Made by a program: the position numbers and the translations under genes | NCBI RefSeq assembly: GCF_016906535.1 | Contig: NC_057383.1 | Coordinates: 1,550,001-1,614,000, forward strand | From: Rhizoctonia solani | Lineage: Eukaryota > Basidiomycota > Agaricomycetes > Cantharellales > Ceratobasidiaceae | DNA: 64,000 nt | Reading direction: 5' to 3' | Shown: positions 47,945 to 58,680 of the stretch, piece after piece | Layout: every line of letters begins with the position of its first letter | Numbering within the stretch: the stretch's first letter is position 1 | Notes under the pieces: generated by a model | The model's database searches: none | What the model saw: the letters and a program-made list of their open reading frames with translations, nothing else | Told to the model about the DNA's origin: nothing

Positions 47945-49597
47945 ATGAGATACAGAGCGGTTATCTATTTGCTTTTACTATCTATTTGCTTTTACTTCCT
48001 CACTGGCCCTTGGGGTTACTTACTATGCGATTGTGAATCGCAATGGAGGATCCGCCGGCATTCAGAAGCTCAACGCTAAAGTCGATATGAAAAATAAACT
48101 AGGCTAGGTAAATACACACATCTTAAATTCATCATTGTTACTTTACAAGACCTTTAGGTCGCGTTGAGGATCAAAAGGCACTCAAGGTAGCTGATAAGGG
48201 TATCGAAACTGGGAATAACGCGGAAGGTGTCAGTGTCCCTGGAAACGGTGCCAAAACGACTGATAGCAGGGCGGTTGAGGCTGCTGAAGAGAGTGTCGAA
48301 ATCGGTAGCCAGAGTGTTCGTCGCACACATGAGAGCTTTCAAAGTAAACTCTTGCAGAAAATTGTGTTTTTTGAATCTTACAATGGGTATTTACAGGAAT
48401 ATCCTTACATCCCAACGAACGAGACGACAGTTATCCCAGTGAGTTTTCGGTAAGGTATAGATCAAGTGTATTTACTCGTGTGAAGATACCTTTGAGGATT
48501 TCGGTCGATTTATTTTGGCTTGTGCTGAAAAGGACTGCAGAAACGACCTCTTTATGAACGAGGCTACGCGTTGGATCGTGCAAGCGGTCAAAGATATCGG
48601 TGAGTCCTGCATTCAATTTGTTACACTTAGGCTTGCTAACTCGTACTTGCAGTTCAATTTGTCCGTGAAAACTACATCACCATATTCCTTCTCATTGGCT
48701 CCATGTTCTGGCGAATTTATTGGTGAAAAGCTTGCTTTATTTATGCTGAAGGCTATAGGCTTCGGGTCCAAAGGTCCCATTAAAAGTGAGTCCTTTTAAG
48801 TAGTAAATATAGTTATCTAATTTGTCGGTATAGACAGTTTTGCTTCAACTGTACAGAGGATAATCAGTCCAGTTAAATCTGGGTCATTGTTCTCAAAACT
48901 CCAGTCCGCTGCGATGGGTGGCGCAGCGATTGCAGAAATCAAGACGCTCATTCGCGCTGTGATGAGAAGTTCATCAGAATTGGACTCTAGTATTATAGCA
49001 TTCGGTGCTGCCTCAAATAGCTACATGAACAATACTCAAGAATGGGAGAGTGGTTATTGAAGTCGAAGGTGAAGTCTCATCGGATATTCCTAGATGGTAT
49101 ACCAACGGCCACTGGATGTATGCCTAAGTGGGCTGAGTTTGAGAATGAGGTGAGTAATATTAGTCAGGACACGAAGGGAACGAGGTGTTGACTATAAAGC
49201 TTTAAGGGTTGCATACTCTATGGTAGGTCAACTTAGATATATCTCAATTTATAGCACAACTTATCAATTGTTTTGATGCGTAGGCTATAGAGTACGTTGC
49301 TAGTTTCAAAACACTTGATTCCTGGCTTATTTTTACCACTTTCAGCGAAAATTTGCTAGACTGATGGGTCTGGCGAAAAACGACGATTGGAGGTCCATGT
49401 GCGAATCGACACCCGCTATCATTGACGGAAAGAATTACAGTCACCCTTCTCATTGTGACGACAAAGTTCGTTTCTATCACTAAGCTACTTTCAAAGTTCG
49501 CTCATTCTTACACTTGCAGGGCGTGTGGGGAATTTATGGAGTCTTTGATCTTATGGACAAGGACTGTGAATGCTCATGCGGGCCCGCGCAACTTTGA
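47945..49597 (+). pseudogene. ISG12-like plus Cys-rich protein, copy 1, decayed
   Basis: Tandem copy of the gene at 50257. It begins MRYRAVIYLLLLSICFYFLT (compare MKYRTALLLILLPYLVLG). It keeps CAEKDCRNDLFMNEATRWIV, LKAIGFGSKGPIK, SGSLFSKLQSAAMGGAAIAE, GCMPKWAEFENE, RKFARLMGLAKNDDWRSMCE, CDDK and GVWGIYGVFDLMDKDCECSC, with TGA at 49597. The stretch equivalent to residues about 250-310 of copy 2 (AQLWGTPSFGG to GCVDE) is missing, the frame breaks after EWESGY, and the exon matching WPRRDVCFM has a stop. The hydrophobic exon is also out of frame before LKAIGFG. A clear pseudogene unless the assembly is wrong. Confidence 0.65.
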
Positions 49598-50256
49598 CGC
49601 ACTTGATTGCATTTGTGCTGGAGGCTAAGTGCGATCCAACTATAGGCTATAATCGATTGTATGTGAAGGCATCATCTCAGCTATTATTTTAAACAAATTC
49701 TACTCGTGCTTCCTTATCTGTCACTGGCGATGTTAGCCTGCGTCTTGAGTCTGGTGAAAAAGGCTATGAGCTACCCCAAGTACTTTAGTTATCTTTCTAT
49801 ATCTGTGTTAGGGCGAGGATATTCTTTGACGTGGAGATAAAATGCTTCAGAATTGAGCAATATGGGTTACAGAAATAGAACACTTCATATTGAGTGTAGC
49901 TACTCCCATTTCATACATTTACCTGTGTATATATTGCACCTCGATACCAGATCCCTATATCTACTTAGTAATTCTGCCCATCTTATGAGACGGCTTCTAA
50001 GTGTTAGTCTATTTGGCCATTCTTTCCAAGGCAAGCACTCGTTTCCAGGTACCATGGTGTGTATCAATGACCATTGTTTTGAAAAATTATTCCAAAGAAC
50101 TGCGACATCCATGGGTGTCAAGTTAGCTGATTGATTGAGCCTGAAGAATTGCCCCAAAGCCACTTATTCACGTGACTATTAGCCACGAGACTTTGTTTGG
50201 CTCATTAGTATAAAACACAGAATTTGAACTCTAATATCGTGCTGAAGCACCACATC
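49598..50256. other. Intergenic between the ISG12-like copies
   Basis: About 660 bp. Small ORFs only. Probably the 3' flank of copy 1 and the promoter of copy 2. Confidence 0.4.
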
Positions 50257-52218
50257 ATGATCATGAAGTACCGAACTGCACTACTTCTCATCTTACTTCC
50301 ATACTTGGTCCTAGGGAGCTCGTTTGTAATGAGGGAAAACGACGACTTTCGGGCTGAGACGCCGCGGAGCATAAAGGACGACATCATTGACACACTGAAA
50401 AACCTGCCCAACTTCTCAAGCTTACTCTCTGGACTCGCTGGGGATAGAAAAGCAGAAGCACTCAAAGTTGCTGCACAGAGTGTCGAGGAGATTTTGGGAA
50501 GGGTCCCAAGTAGGTGTACCCAGCAATTGTTCTCGTATGGATATTGCCCAAGGCTAAGGGCTCGTACGTCCAGATATATTCGTTCCAAAATATAAAATGG
50601 ATAATGAAGAGAGCACAGAGAATTTGGCGTTCAAAACAACGAGCATTCTGGTGGGTTATTGTATATGTTACAAGACACGCAGGTTTGGTATGCTTACTAG
50701 AAAAAAAAGATAAATTTGGCTTTGGTGGGATAATGCCTACTTGTGCAGAGAAAGATTGCAAGAAAAATTATTTTATGGAGGAGACCATGCGCTGGGTGAG
50801 GCAAGCTCTCAATGATGCAGGTAAGACGCCTATTTAAACCTTCGTAAATGCCATGATACACGGCTAATCCAGATATTTAGGTGTGGTTATTTATGAAAAC
50901 CCCAAAGCCACAGCTGCTCTCATTATTGGGATCTCCGTTCTGGTGGCTAATATTATGAGTGGCGGCATGCTCATTCCGGCGGCATTACAAGCTATAGGGT
51001 TTGGGGCCAAAGGTCCTATTAAGGGTGGGTCGATTGGAACCCTTAAATGACTATCTCTGAGCTACTGGAATAGACACCATTGCCACGGTTATGCAGAGAG
51101 CGACAAACCCAATCAAAATAGGCTCGATGTTCTCAAAGCTCCAATCCGCGGCGATGGGTGGCGCGACTATGGGCGAGCTTCAAAGAATTGCCAATGCCGC
51201 GGTCACTGGCCTCGTGGGGGTCAGTACCATTAAGCTCATGGGTGCTGGTATCAAGCCACTTGGCCAATCAACCGATTTCGATCCTCGAGAATGGAGAACT
51301 TGGGAATCAGAGTCCAAGGTTGATAGTCTGGCCAAGTCTTCCAGCGGACTGGTCCGTGTTAGCCAATTCAATCCATGTGGTTAACTGAGATTCGTTTTAG
51401 GCGCAGCTCTGGGGAACTCCATCGTTTGGAGGATGTGTTGCTTATGGTTACCGTATGTAAAAAGAGCGACCGTGAGCTTGCACGATTTTGATAAAGGGTG
51501 CCATACAGGGGAAATTCGCGCTCCACTATGGTTTGTTCCGGAGGGAAAGGACCCGCTTAGTATCTGTGTGCGAACCCCAGCATCGTTCGACGGTATCGGC
51601 TACAAGACGCCGCTTGGCTGCGTAGATGAGGTAGGTTTTTTCATGCCATATCAGTCTCTCAATATATTCAACAATTGTTTGTCCAGGGTCCTAAGAAAGG
51701 GGTTGTCGGAATGTGGTATGTACCTACCAATGAAACGCGGTGTATGCCTCAATGGAGCACATTTGAAGACGAGGTAAGTATCTTTAGTGTGATACAGTGA
51801 TACAAAATTAATCCTAGTGGCCTCGAAGGGATGTATGCTTTATGGTGAGTTTGTTGGTACAATCTCACGGTAGTAGCAGAGCTCATTACCCATATCGATC
51901 CATAGGCCGAAGAGTACGTGACCTGTGCTCACTGATAGGATGCGTTTATCACATTTATTAACTTTCCACAGCGAAAATTCGCTAGATTGATGGGCTTAAA
52001 AAGCAACGACGATTGGAATGGCATGTGCGAGTCTACGTCAGCGAATATCGGTAACAAGCATTACGAGCCTTCTTACTGCGAAGACAAGGTGTGTTTTTGA
52101 CTATAGCGGGCTCCCAGTCGCATCTGACGTGCGGATCGCGTAGGGTTTACGAGGGATCTACGGGGTCTTTGTTGATATTGTCGACAAGCAATGTGAATGC
52201 TCTTGCGTGCGCATCTAA
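50257..52218 (+). CDS. ISG12/IFI6-like membrane domain fused to a Cys-rich C-terminal domain
   Basis: Eleven exons: 50257-50509, 50749-50820, 50881-51024, 51074-51351, 51401-51452, 51497-51630, 51687-51773, 51818-51844, 51906-51917, 51972-52088 and 52144-52218. They sum to 1251 nt, exactly 416 codons plus stop, with every junction in phase. Order: signal peptide MIMKYRTALLLILLPYLVLG, a helical linker, DCKKNYFMEETMRWVRQ, a hydrophobic Gly/Ala segment (ATAALIIGISVLVANIMSGG), then AALQAIGFGAKGPIKGDTIA and SMFSKLQSAAMGGATMGE. These are the core of the interferon-inducible ISG12/IFI6-16 family. A C-terminal domain of about 165 residues follows: FGGCVAYGYRCHTGEIRAPL, GCVDEGPKKGVVGMWYVP, CMPQWSTFEDE, EEYRKFARLMGLKSNDDW, MCEST, CEDKGLRGIYGVF and CECSC. 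Animal ISG12 proteins act at mitochondrial or ER membranes in cell death and immunity. The role in fungi is unknown. Confidence 0.8.
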
Positions 52219-52494
52219 CCTAAATGTATCAACACAATATTATGTATTATTCTGATTGGTGTTCATGACTATGATGAATTGACCACTATGGTGATCTTTT
52301 GGATTGAAACAGTTTGAGGAAAATCCTGGAGTATTTTACTTTAGTTACATTTTTGCATTTCATATAGCGTTTTGAATCATGACGTTGACGTATCCGACCT
52401 TCATCCTTGCCACATTGATATTGACTTTTGATAAATTCCAAGACATGCATACATGCACTATTCAAATCTGTCAAGCTTGCTCAGCACGCATTGC

Positions 52495-52668
52495 CAAGTT
52501 GCAACAATCGACCCGCTAAAATCATGGTTTCTATGTTCAGCCCATCGCTAATCCCCCCCCCCAACATGCCTCAATCTAAGTGCAAGTTGCAACAATCGAC
52601 CCGCTAAATCATGGTTTCTATGTTCAGCCCATCGCTAATCCCCCCCCCAACATGCCTCATCTAAGTGC
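52495..52668. repeat. 88/86-bp direct tandem duplication with poly-C tracts
   Basis: Unit 1 (52495-52582) and unit 2 (52583-52668) both start CAAGTTGCAACAATCGACCC and run through TTCAGCCCATCGCTAATC, a C-run of 9-10 bases, AACATGCCTCA and ATCTAAGTGC. They differ only by length changes (AAAA against AAA, the C-run, and TCAA against TCA). Near-identity shows a recent duplication. Non-coding; lies in the upstream region of the F-box gene. Confidence 0.9.
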
Positions 52669-52724
52669 CTGACAGGCACCCTGGAAGTATTTTATTACGT
52701 CGCGAACGAGCCCAGAGAAGGCAC

Positions 52725-52753
52725 TGACGTCACGTGTTTCCAATGATATAAAG
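52725..52753 (+). promoter_or_regulatory. Overlapping CRE and E-box followed by a TATA box
   Basis: TGACGTCA (52725-52732) overlaps CACGTG (52731-52736), and TATAAAG follows at 52747-52753, about 100 nt before the ATG at 52853. The first is the bZIP/CREB-type palindrome, the second a bHLH/bZIP core. Activity is inferred from sequence only. Confidence 0.45.
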
Positions 52754-52852
52754 TCCCGGCCAGCGCCTTATGCAGACTTCCACACTACTTCCACCACATC
52801 TCCCGTGAGAATATCTAAAGCAGTCCAAAAAAGTCCGGTATCTCCAAATCTG

Positions 52853-55032
52853 ATGGAGAAGTGTGTGTCTTGGAAAGGCAACCGCTTTGGCACAATCATG
52901 ACCGGGAGGGGCATGTTGAGAGATTACAGGTCCTAGCACACAAACAATATTTTATTCTTTACCTGGTGCAGAGAGCAAATGGGCGTCGTGGCGATATAAT
53001 TCCTATACCGGGCTTAATCTCCGGTGAGACGCTGCTAAACTCGACACCATTGAACGATACGATTTCACATGAAATCAAGGTGGAATCTTGCTCTGCGCTC
53101 AAATTGGATATCCAATCGCTGCATGCGGTATCTCGGAGACAGTCGATAAGCTCACCTATGTCTCCCATCGACTTGCGCATTGCCGAACTTGAAGCGTCAA
53201 TGGCGACTGAACGAGCTTCACGTCTATCCGCCTCGCCGAAGATTCTGTCCAACTTGCGCCCGGGCCCGACTCAGCGGCGATCTTCCCTCGCTTTAAAAAC
53301 TGGAATATCTCGGCTGCCTCGTGAAATTGCTCGAAAAATTGTCGAGTCTGTTGAGTTTCGCTGCGATATTGCCGCCCTATCTCAGGTATCGAAGTCTTGG
53401 CGAGAAGAGACCCTTCCGAGATTATATTCGGTCTTAAATTTGCGAGGCTGGGATCAGATAATATCTTGCTTGGCTACGGTATGTTCGGCCGACCACATTG
53501 CTAATATGGTGGTAGATCTTACGCTCGGTGAGATTCTCAGTTTAGCTAAATCTCCCGGATCTGCTAACACGATTTCAGATACTGGTGCATGGCCCACACG
53601 TCTCAATCACGAATTTTATTCAATAGTCAAGGATGCTTTGGATAGAACCCGTAATCTGCGAAGATTGGCCTTACTTCTCGACTCTGATATTGTTCGTGTC
53701 TCTCCTCGTACACGACGTTCTGATCTAAGCCAGGTGTATGGTCAGACATTGGGCTACGACGTGTCAACGATTCTGGAAAACTGTCGCTTCAGACACCACT
53801 TTGTATACGAAGGTCCTGATTCTCTGTCTTGTCTGGAGGACATTCCTCGACTTCCAATCAATGATTCGTACTCTTCAGGTGCACCATGCTCTCCCAGTTT
53901 GGTCACCACCACTTACCATTTTCCATCGATAGATTCCATATCGTCCGGCCGTTATGCGATCTTCTTTTGCGTTACCTCCTCACGTAACCCAGCTTTGGCT
54001 CCCGCTTTCTGGCCATGCCAATGGATTCCACTATAATAATATAGGAAAGATATCACACCTTTCGATCAAAGGGGAGCCTTTACCCTCAAGCCTCGAACAG
54101 TTCAGGGATTCACCAATCCATTACCTGGCGCACGATCTTTCTTCTTGGACGGCGACTAGACTCATGCTCCCAGGCTGGCTTCAGAGACTTGTCCCTGAAA
54201 TGTTCTCTAACCTTCAAGTCCTGCGGCTCATTGATTACTGGGTTACTTGCGAAACCGCCGATAATGCAACTTCGTTTCCTCAGCCTAATTCAACCAGTGC
54301 GGTCACCGAACTAGCCGATTGGGATACTACACTGCGTTCCCTTTAGGAAACCCTATTAATCCACCCCTTCCAACGGAAAACGAAGTATCGCCGTGGGAAT
54401 CGGTCACTTCCTGCACGGTACAGCTGATTCAGATAGTAATACGGCGCCAATTCTGAGAGTGGAGTCGGGGTTGCTTGATATGCTAAGCCATTTGCCTCAT
54501 CTCAAAGCGCTTGAAGTGGGAGGTTTTGTTGTCCGGATATAGGTCAACTCCGTAACAAAGTTGGACATGCTGAACTTTGGCTCTCCCAACGTACACAATG
54601 GGAAGAGGATTTCGTCAACTCCATCGCTGCACGTTCCGCGACAAACCTAGTAGTCGTTTCGTTTTTGGCTTGCGACAAGCCCCTTTATCTATCTGCGTTT
54701 CGAGATGCACCGTTGACCTCTCCTGACTCACACCGACAATGGTGTGCTTATCTTCAAAGCGCACGAGCACAAGTATCCCGAGAAACCGAAGAGTCTGGCG
54801 CGACAATATCGAGTCTGGTTGCCCAGGCTGGTCTTCAACAGTGGAAGGGTCTGATTCAGAACCTAGTCAATGTGACTATGAGATTGATTCGTCATTCATG
54901 TCGTCGAAATTGACTCGCGATTTGGCCGAAGAAGTTGTAATGAGTGAGTGGATCAAGGTGGGCTCAGCCGAAGGTTGGAAAAGGCGAACCAACGTAAGGC
55001 ATCTACGGGATATATGGCCCCAGGGACGCTGA
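52853..55032 (+). pseudogene. F-box-like protein gene, frame-broken
   Basis: Starts MEKC, then an intron 52865-52928 joins VLAHKQYFILYLVQR. SSPMSPIDLRIAELEASMAT is a short coiled segment, and ISRLPREIARKIVESVEF plus IAALSQVSKSWREETLPRLY is an F-box-like motif, the part that would bind Skp1 in an SCF ubiquitin ligase. A long leucine-rich-like region follows. Near 53830-53930 the reading moves to another frame, meets TAG at about 53930 (HR*), and continues with FALPPHVTQLWLPL, HYNNIGKISHLSIKGEPLP and LVPEMFSNLQVLRLIDYWV to TAG 54346. Still other frames carry SATNLVVVSFLACDKPLYLS and MSEWIKVGSAEGWKRR. At least three breaks exist. These F-box families are large and variable in Agaricomycetes, so a pseudogene is plausible. 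Confidence 0.6.
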
Positions 55033-55527
55033 GAGTACAACGCATACAGCGTTGTTTTGAAATTGAGTGGCGTATATGCAACGTGTGTTTATGCTCATGA
55101 TGTCGATAATTTTAATAATGGATACCTTGGAGAAAACAATGCTAATTATTTCTGCTTATTTCGTATTTATATGGTCTTAATCAAGGAGGGCGTACGATCC
55201 ACTTAAGGCAACTCCAATGAACATAGGGGCTCTACTTCTTTGATCATCCAATGCCATGGTTGATTCAGTCCCCCCCCCCCTATCATAGTGAAATTTGACT
55301 TGAAAGCTGTATAAAAAGAGCTGGAGTAGTGCTGTTTTTTCTCGCCCCCTCCATCTTCTCTCCGCCTCCCCTGCTCATCACCCTCAGCCGATCCTTCCTA
55401 TCGTTTCAAGCACATACGTGTTCTATATACCCTCTAGACAGTGAGTTATTCTTTGGTTTGTCTGTCCAATGTTCTCAGTATCGTGGCTATACAATAGGAA
55501 CATCACATCGCGAACCCTCAATTCAAC
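55033..55527. promoter_or_regulatory. Promoter and leader of the PCL-type cyclin gene
   Basis: Holds an 11-base C-run at 55270-55280, TATAAAAA at about 55310, then a long CT-rich leader (55330-55420) up to ATG 55528. CT-rich leaders are common just before transcription starts in filamentous fungi. No other gene. Confidence 0.45.
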
Positions 55528-57112
55528 ATGCCGCCCCCCTATAACTATCACTCGACACGTACTCACCCTTCCTCCTTGGTCCCTGCCTCTGAACATCACT
55601 CAGATCTTCTGTGGCTTATGAATCAGCGGGTCAACGCAGACATGGTGGATCACATCGTGGCAAAAGTCTGTGATGTTGTCCCTCACTGTTGCGACAATTG
55701 TCATCCACCCACCTTGTATAAGCGAACGGACTCCCCCAGCACGCTCCCCAGCCCACCTGTGACTCCAACCAAGCCCGCATTCCAGAACGATTCTCTTCGG
55801 CGTGGTGAGTATGAAGGTACCTGTGATTTGTCGACTAGGTGAGAGCCCCTGAGCTTATTTGTCATGTTAGCTCCAACGCCTCTGCCTGCATTGGGAGACT
55901 TTTTGGGAAATATCATATCCTCTTCTAAGATCCAGGCACCCACGCTGTTGTGCACTCTTGTATACCTCGAGCGTATTCGCCCCAAGCTTCCACCAATTGA
56001 CAAGAGTTCACCTCATTCCAGTATGCAGCTCGGCTTAATCAAAAAGTCTGTTTCGAAGCTCATGTTACATTCTAGGAAGTCCTGATGTCCAACATAGGGT
56101 ACTAATGGCTACAATAATCTGCGCGGCTAAGTACCTCAATGATTCGTCCCCCAAGAACAAGCACTGGGCTTTGTACAGCTACGGCTTGCTCACGTGCCAG
56201 GACATCAATGCGATGGAACAACAGCTTTTGGTGGGTTAATGGAGCCATCGCATTCTGAAACGCACTAAAAACTGGTACCCTTGATAGGCACTCCTTGACT
56301 GGGACCTTCGCCTGACAGAGGAAGAATGTATCAGTGAGTAAGATATACTATCTGCCGCTCGCAAATTCCAACAACCAATGACTAGGTGCATTCTCTGTGT
56401 TCTTTGGAAAGTGTGGGCCGTGCGCCACCAACCATCCTACGACCCCTCCTAAAGACATTGCAACTCGCGCGGGTCCCTCACACACGGCATTTGAAGCCAG
56501 TTCAAGTTTTCATCTTTCTGTCCCCTCGAACCGACGAGCTAGCCGTCCGGCCAAGATTGAAATTGCAGCAGGTCCAGCTCATTTGCATCCCTCGTTCAGG
56601 CGCTCCGATACGTCCAGCATACCCCCCTCGCCACCTCCCAGTGCCACAACCGCAAATTTCAAGAGGATTCGAGAGGAGATGGTGGCGAGCGATCAAACCA
56701 GCCAGTCGAACGGAGAGGAAAATGTGAACAAGGTTGAGTGTATGCGCACACAAGGTACTAGGTGAGTATGGGCACACGACATTTTAGTGTAACGCATCTA
56801 AATGTGTCTCCCAGGCGCACCACCGCAATCCACGAGGGTGCTGTCAATGACCAATCTCACACCTCTAACTCTCATCCCAACGTCCGCTTCGCTGCCAATC
56901 TCATTACTTTAAGCGGGGATTGTACAATCGGAAACAACCAAGAATCTGTTTCTTCCTGGCCTACTCTCTCGCGAGCTAACGGAATTCTTGAGCGTGTATG
57001 GGGTAACAACCACCACGGGCGCAGCGGCTTCAGGTCTTCCCGTAGCGTTGGTGGGCTTTTCCGAGCTGCGACGTCGGAGAGTCTTGCTGAGCAGGCGACC
57101 ACACGGGTTTGA
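55528..57112 (+). CDS. PHO80/PCL-type cyclin
   Basis: Cyclin partner of a Pho85/CDK5-class kinase. It starts MPPPYNYHSTRTHPSSLVPA. HSDLLWLMNQRVNADMVDHI is the N-terminal helix, then a Pro/Ser-rich spacer ends at the intron 55806-55870. The cyclin box is spread over several exons: LGDFLGNIISSSKIQAPTLL, CTLVYLERIRPKLPP, then HRVLMATIICAAKYLNDSSP, KNKHWALYSY, and ALLDWDLRLTEEE. A disordered, basic C-terminal half follows, and the last exon (56819-57112) ends EQATTRV at TGA. The AAKYLNDSSPKNKHW signature is typical of the Pcl subfamily. The final splice joins TQGTR to RTTAIHEG in frame. Confidence 0.9.
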
Positions 57113-58598
57113 TTAAAATTTCTGTACTTGGAATTGTGTTTGAACGACTTATCTGTATCGAGTATCGGCTAAGGCTCCCGCTGAATTGTTTTCTTGCAGT
57201 CTTTTTTTTGTTCTTATTTTGTTTCTAAACGATCATACATGCCTCAAGGGCAAAGTATCCGTTTATTCTAACTCTTGTCGCTCTTTATTTCCCTCCATCT
57301 GGAATGTTGCTTTAGCCACTATCCTTACCACCACTCCTCATCTATCCACTTTTTGGACGGACACGTTAAGCTTTCCCATAATGTCATACTTCCGCTTCAT
57401 GTTCCCCAATGTATCTCTATAGGCATATAGAATTATACTGTGATTGAATTGATTCTGGTGATGTGACTAGCATTCCAAGACAACACATCACGGCAGTCAC
57501 CAAGCTCGCTCATCCTTCCGGACCACCAATTACATATCGAACGCTTATTACCCTTCACTTTCGCCCAATTGCATAGATCTCGTGTAAGGATCGTATGCCC
57601 TCTTCTACAAGATATATTTTCCAGCACCGAAACAATTGCCCCTGGTTAGCTTCCGGGGTTGGGTTCTTCAAGCGATGAACAAACCTAGAAAACTACTTCA
57701 CGAGGATGAGATCTTCTAGTCCCTAATTATCAGTACTTACCTCGCTGCAGATGAAATGATTGGCAATATCAATCAATATGGCAGCTTCGTAGTATGAACC
57801 GCTCATATGATTGGTGGCAGGTTTCTTGGGAAATCGCCCCTTAGTTTTCATATTATCCGAGTGCATTTTCAAAATAAAGGTGTAACACGTTATCTGCTGC
57901 TGACCCATCTGGTAGTAGGATTGGTTCAATCCAGATAAACCTGGGGTTCATCGATCGCTCATCTACTATTCCAACCAATTGCAAAAAGCACTTATTCATT
58001 TGTCGGTACTTTTGGAGAGTACGCGTAACAAGTATGGGGCCGATTCTGGTAAATAGCTATTCGATGCTCGTCGCCAGCGCTAAGTAGGGCTCATCCCATA
58101 TACCCATCAATGGGTGAACTCCACCGTCGGATTTGGCCGTTCATCACCGGTGGCCCGTCACCGAAACGCGTTGACGCTAACACTTTCTAGTAATATCTGT
58201 TCGAAAAATCAGCCGTCGCGTGTGCCAACGGAGAGAGCCAAGCGAGTCGCGACCAGACCTCTGCGAATTGGAAATAACTTTCGAGCCCGACTCCACCGGT
58301 GCTTCGGTGCCTCGTCGTTCCATCTTCAAATCCACCCTTCATATAGGTAGCGCCACTCGATCTGATACGCATACTCTTCCCAAATGGATTAGGTGGGGAT
58401 ATGTTCTCGACAGGCGGAAAACATAATTGGGGCGATCTTCCAGTTGGGTTTCATGTACATGCAAACATCGACTAAGAAGGCTTCCTATTTCGTCAGGACC
58501 CATGGGCGAAAAAAGACCTTTCCGGTAAGGTCTACTGCGCTTCGTTTGGCCCGAAACTCAGCACAACCGTTCACGTGTGCAAAGTGGCAACGCTGGGT
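57113..58598. other. Intergenic, about 1.5 kb, with one possible exon
   Basis: On the minus strand 57945-57741 is open (NQSYYQMGQQQITCYTFILK to DIANHFICSE) and ends at a perfect GTAAGT donor. No start exon or following exon was found. It could be a gene remnant. The rest is non-coding, including a CACGTG at 58572-58577 upstream of the GMC gene. Confidence 0.35.
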
Positions 58599-58606
58599 TA
58601 TAAAAA
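58599..58606 (+). promoter_or_regulatory. TATA box of the GMC oxidase-like gene
   Basis: TATAAAAA about 80 nt before ATG 58681. Good spacing. It suggests the locus was recently active even though the coding frame is broken. Confidence 0.45.
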
Positions 58607-58680
58607 CCTTGGCATGAGAGGCTGTAAGCTCATCACTCGCTCATCTGTGCCTTTCATCCTATCGCATTATAACCTCTATC

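Noticed and set aside
57741..57945. Minus-strand exon ending at GTAAGT
   Set aside because: A good donor and open frame, but no partner exons could be found, so it is mentioned only inside the intergenic entry.
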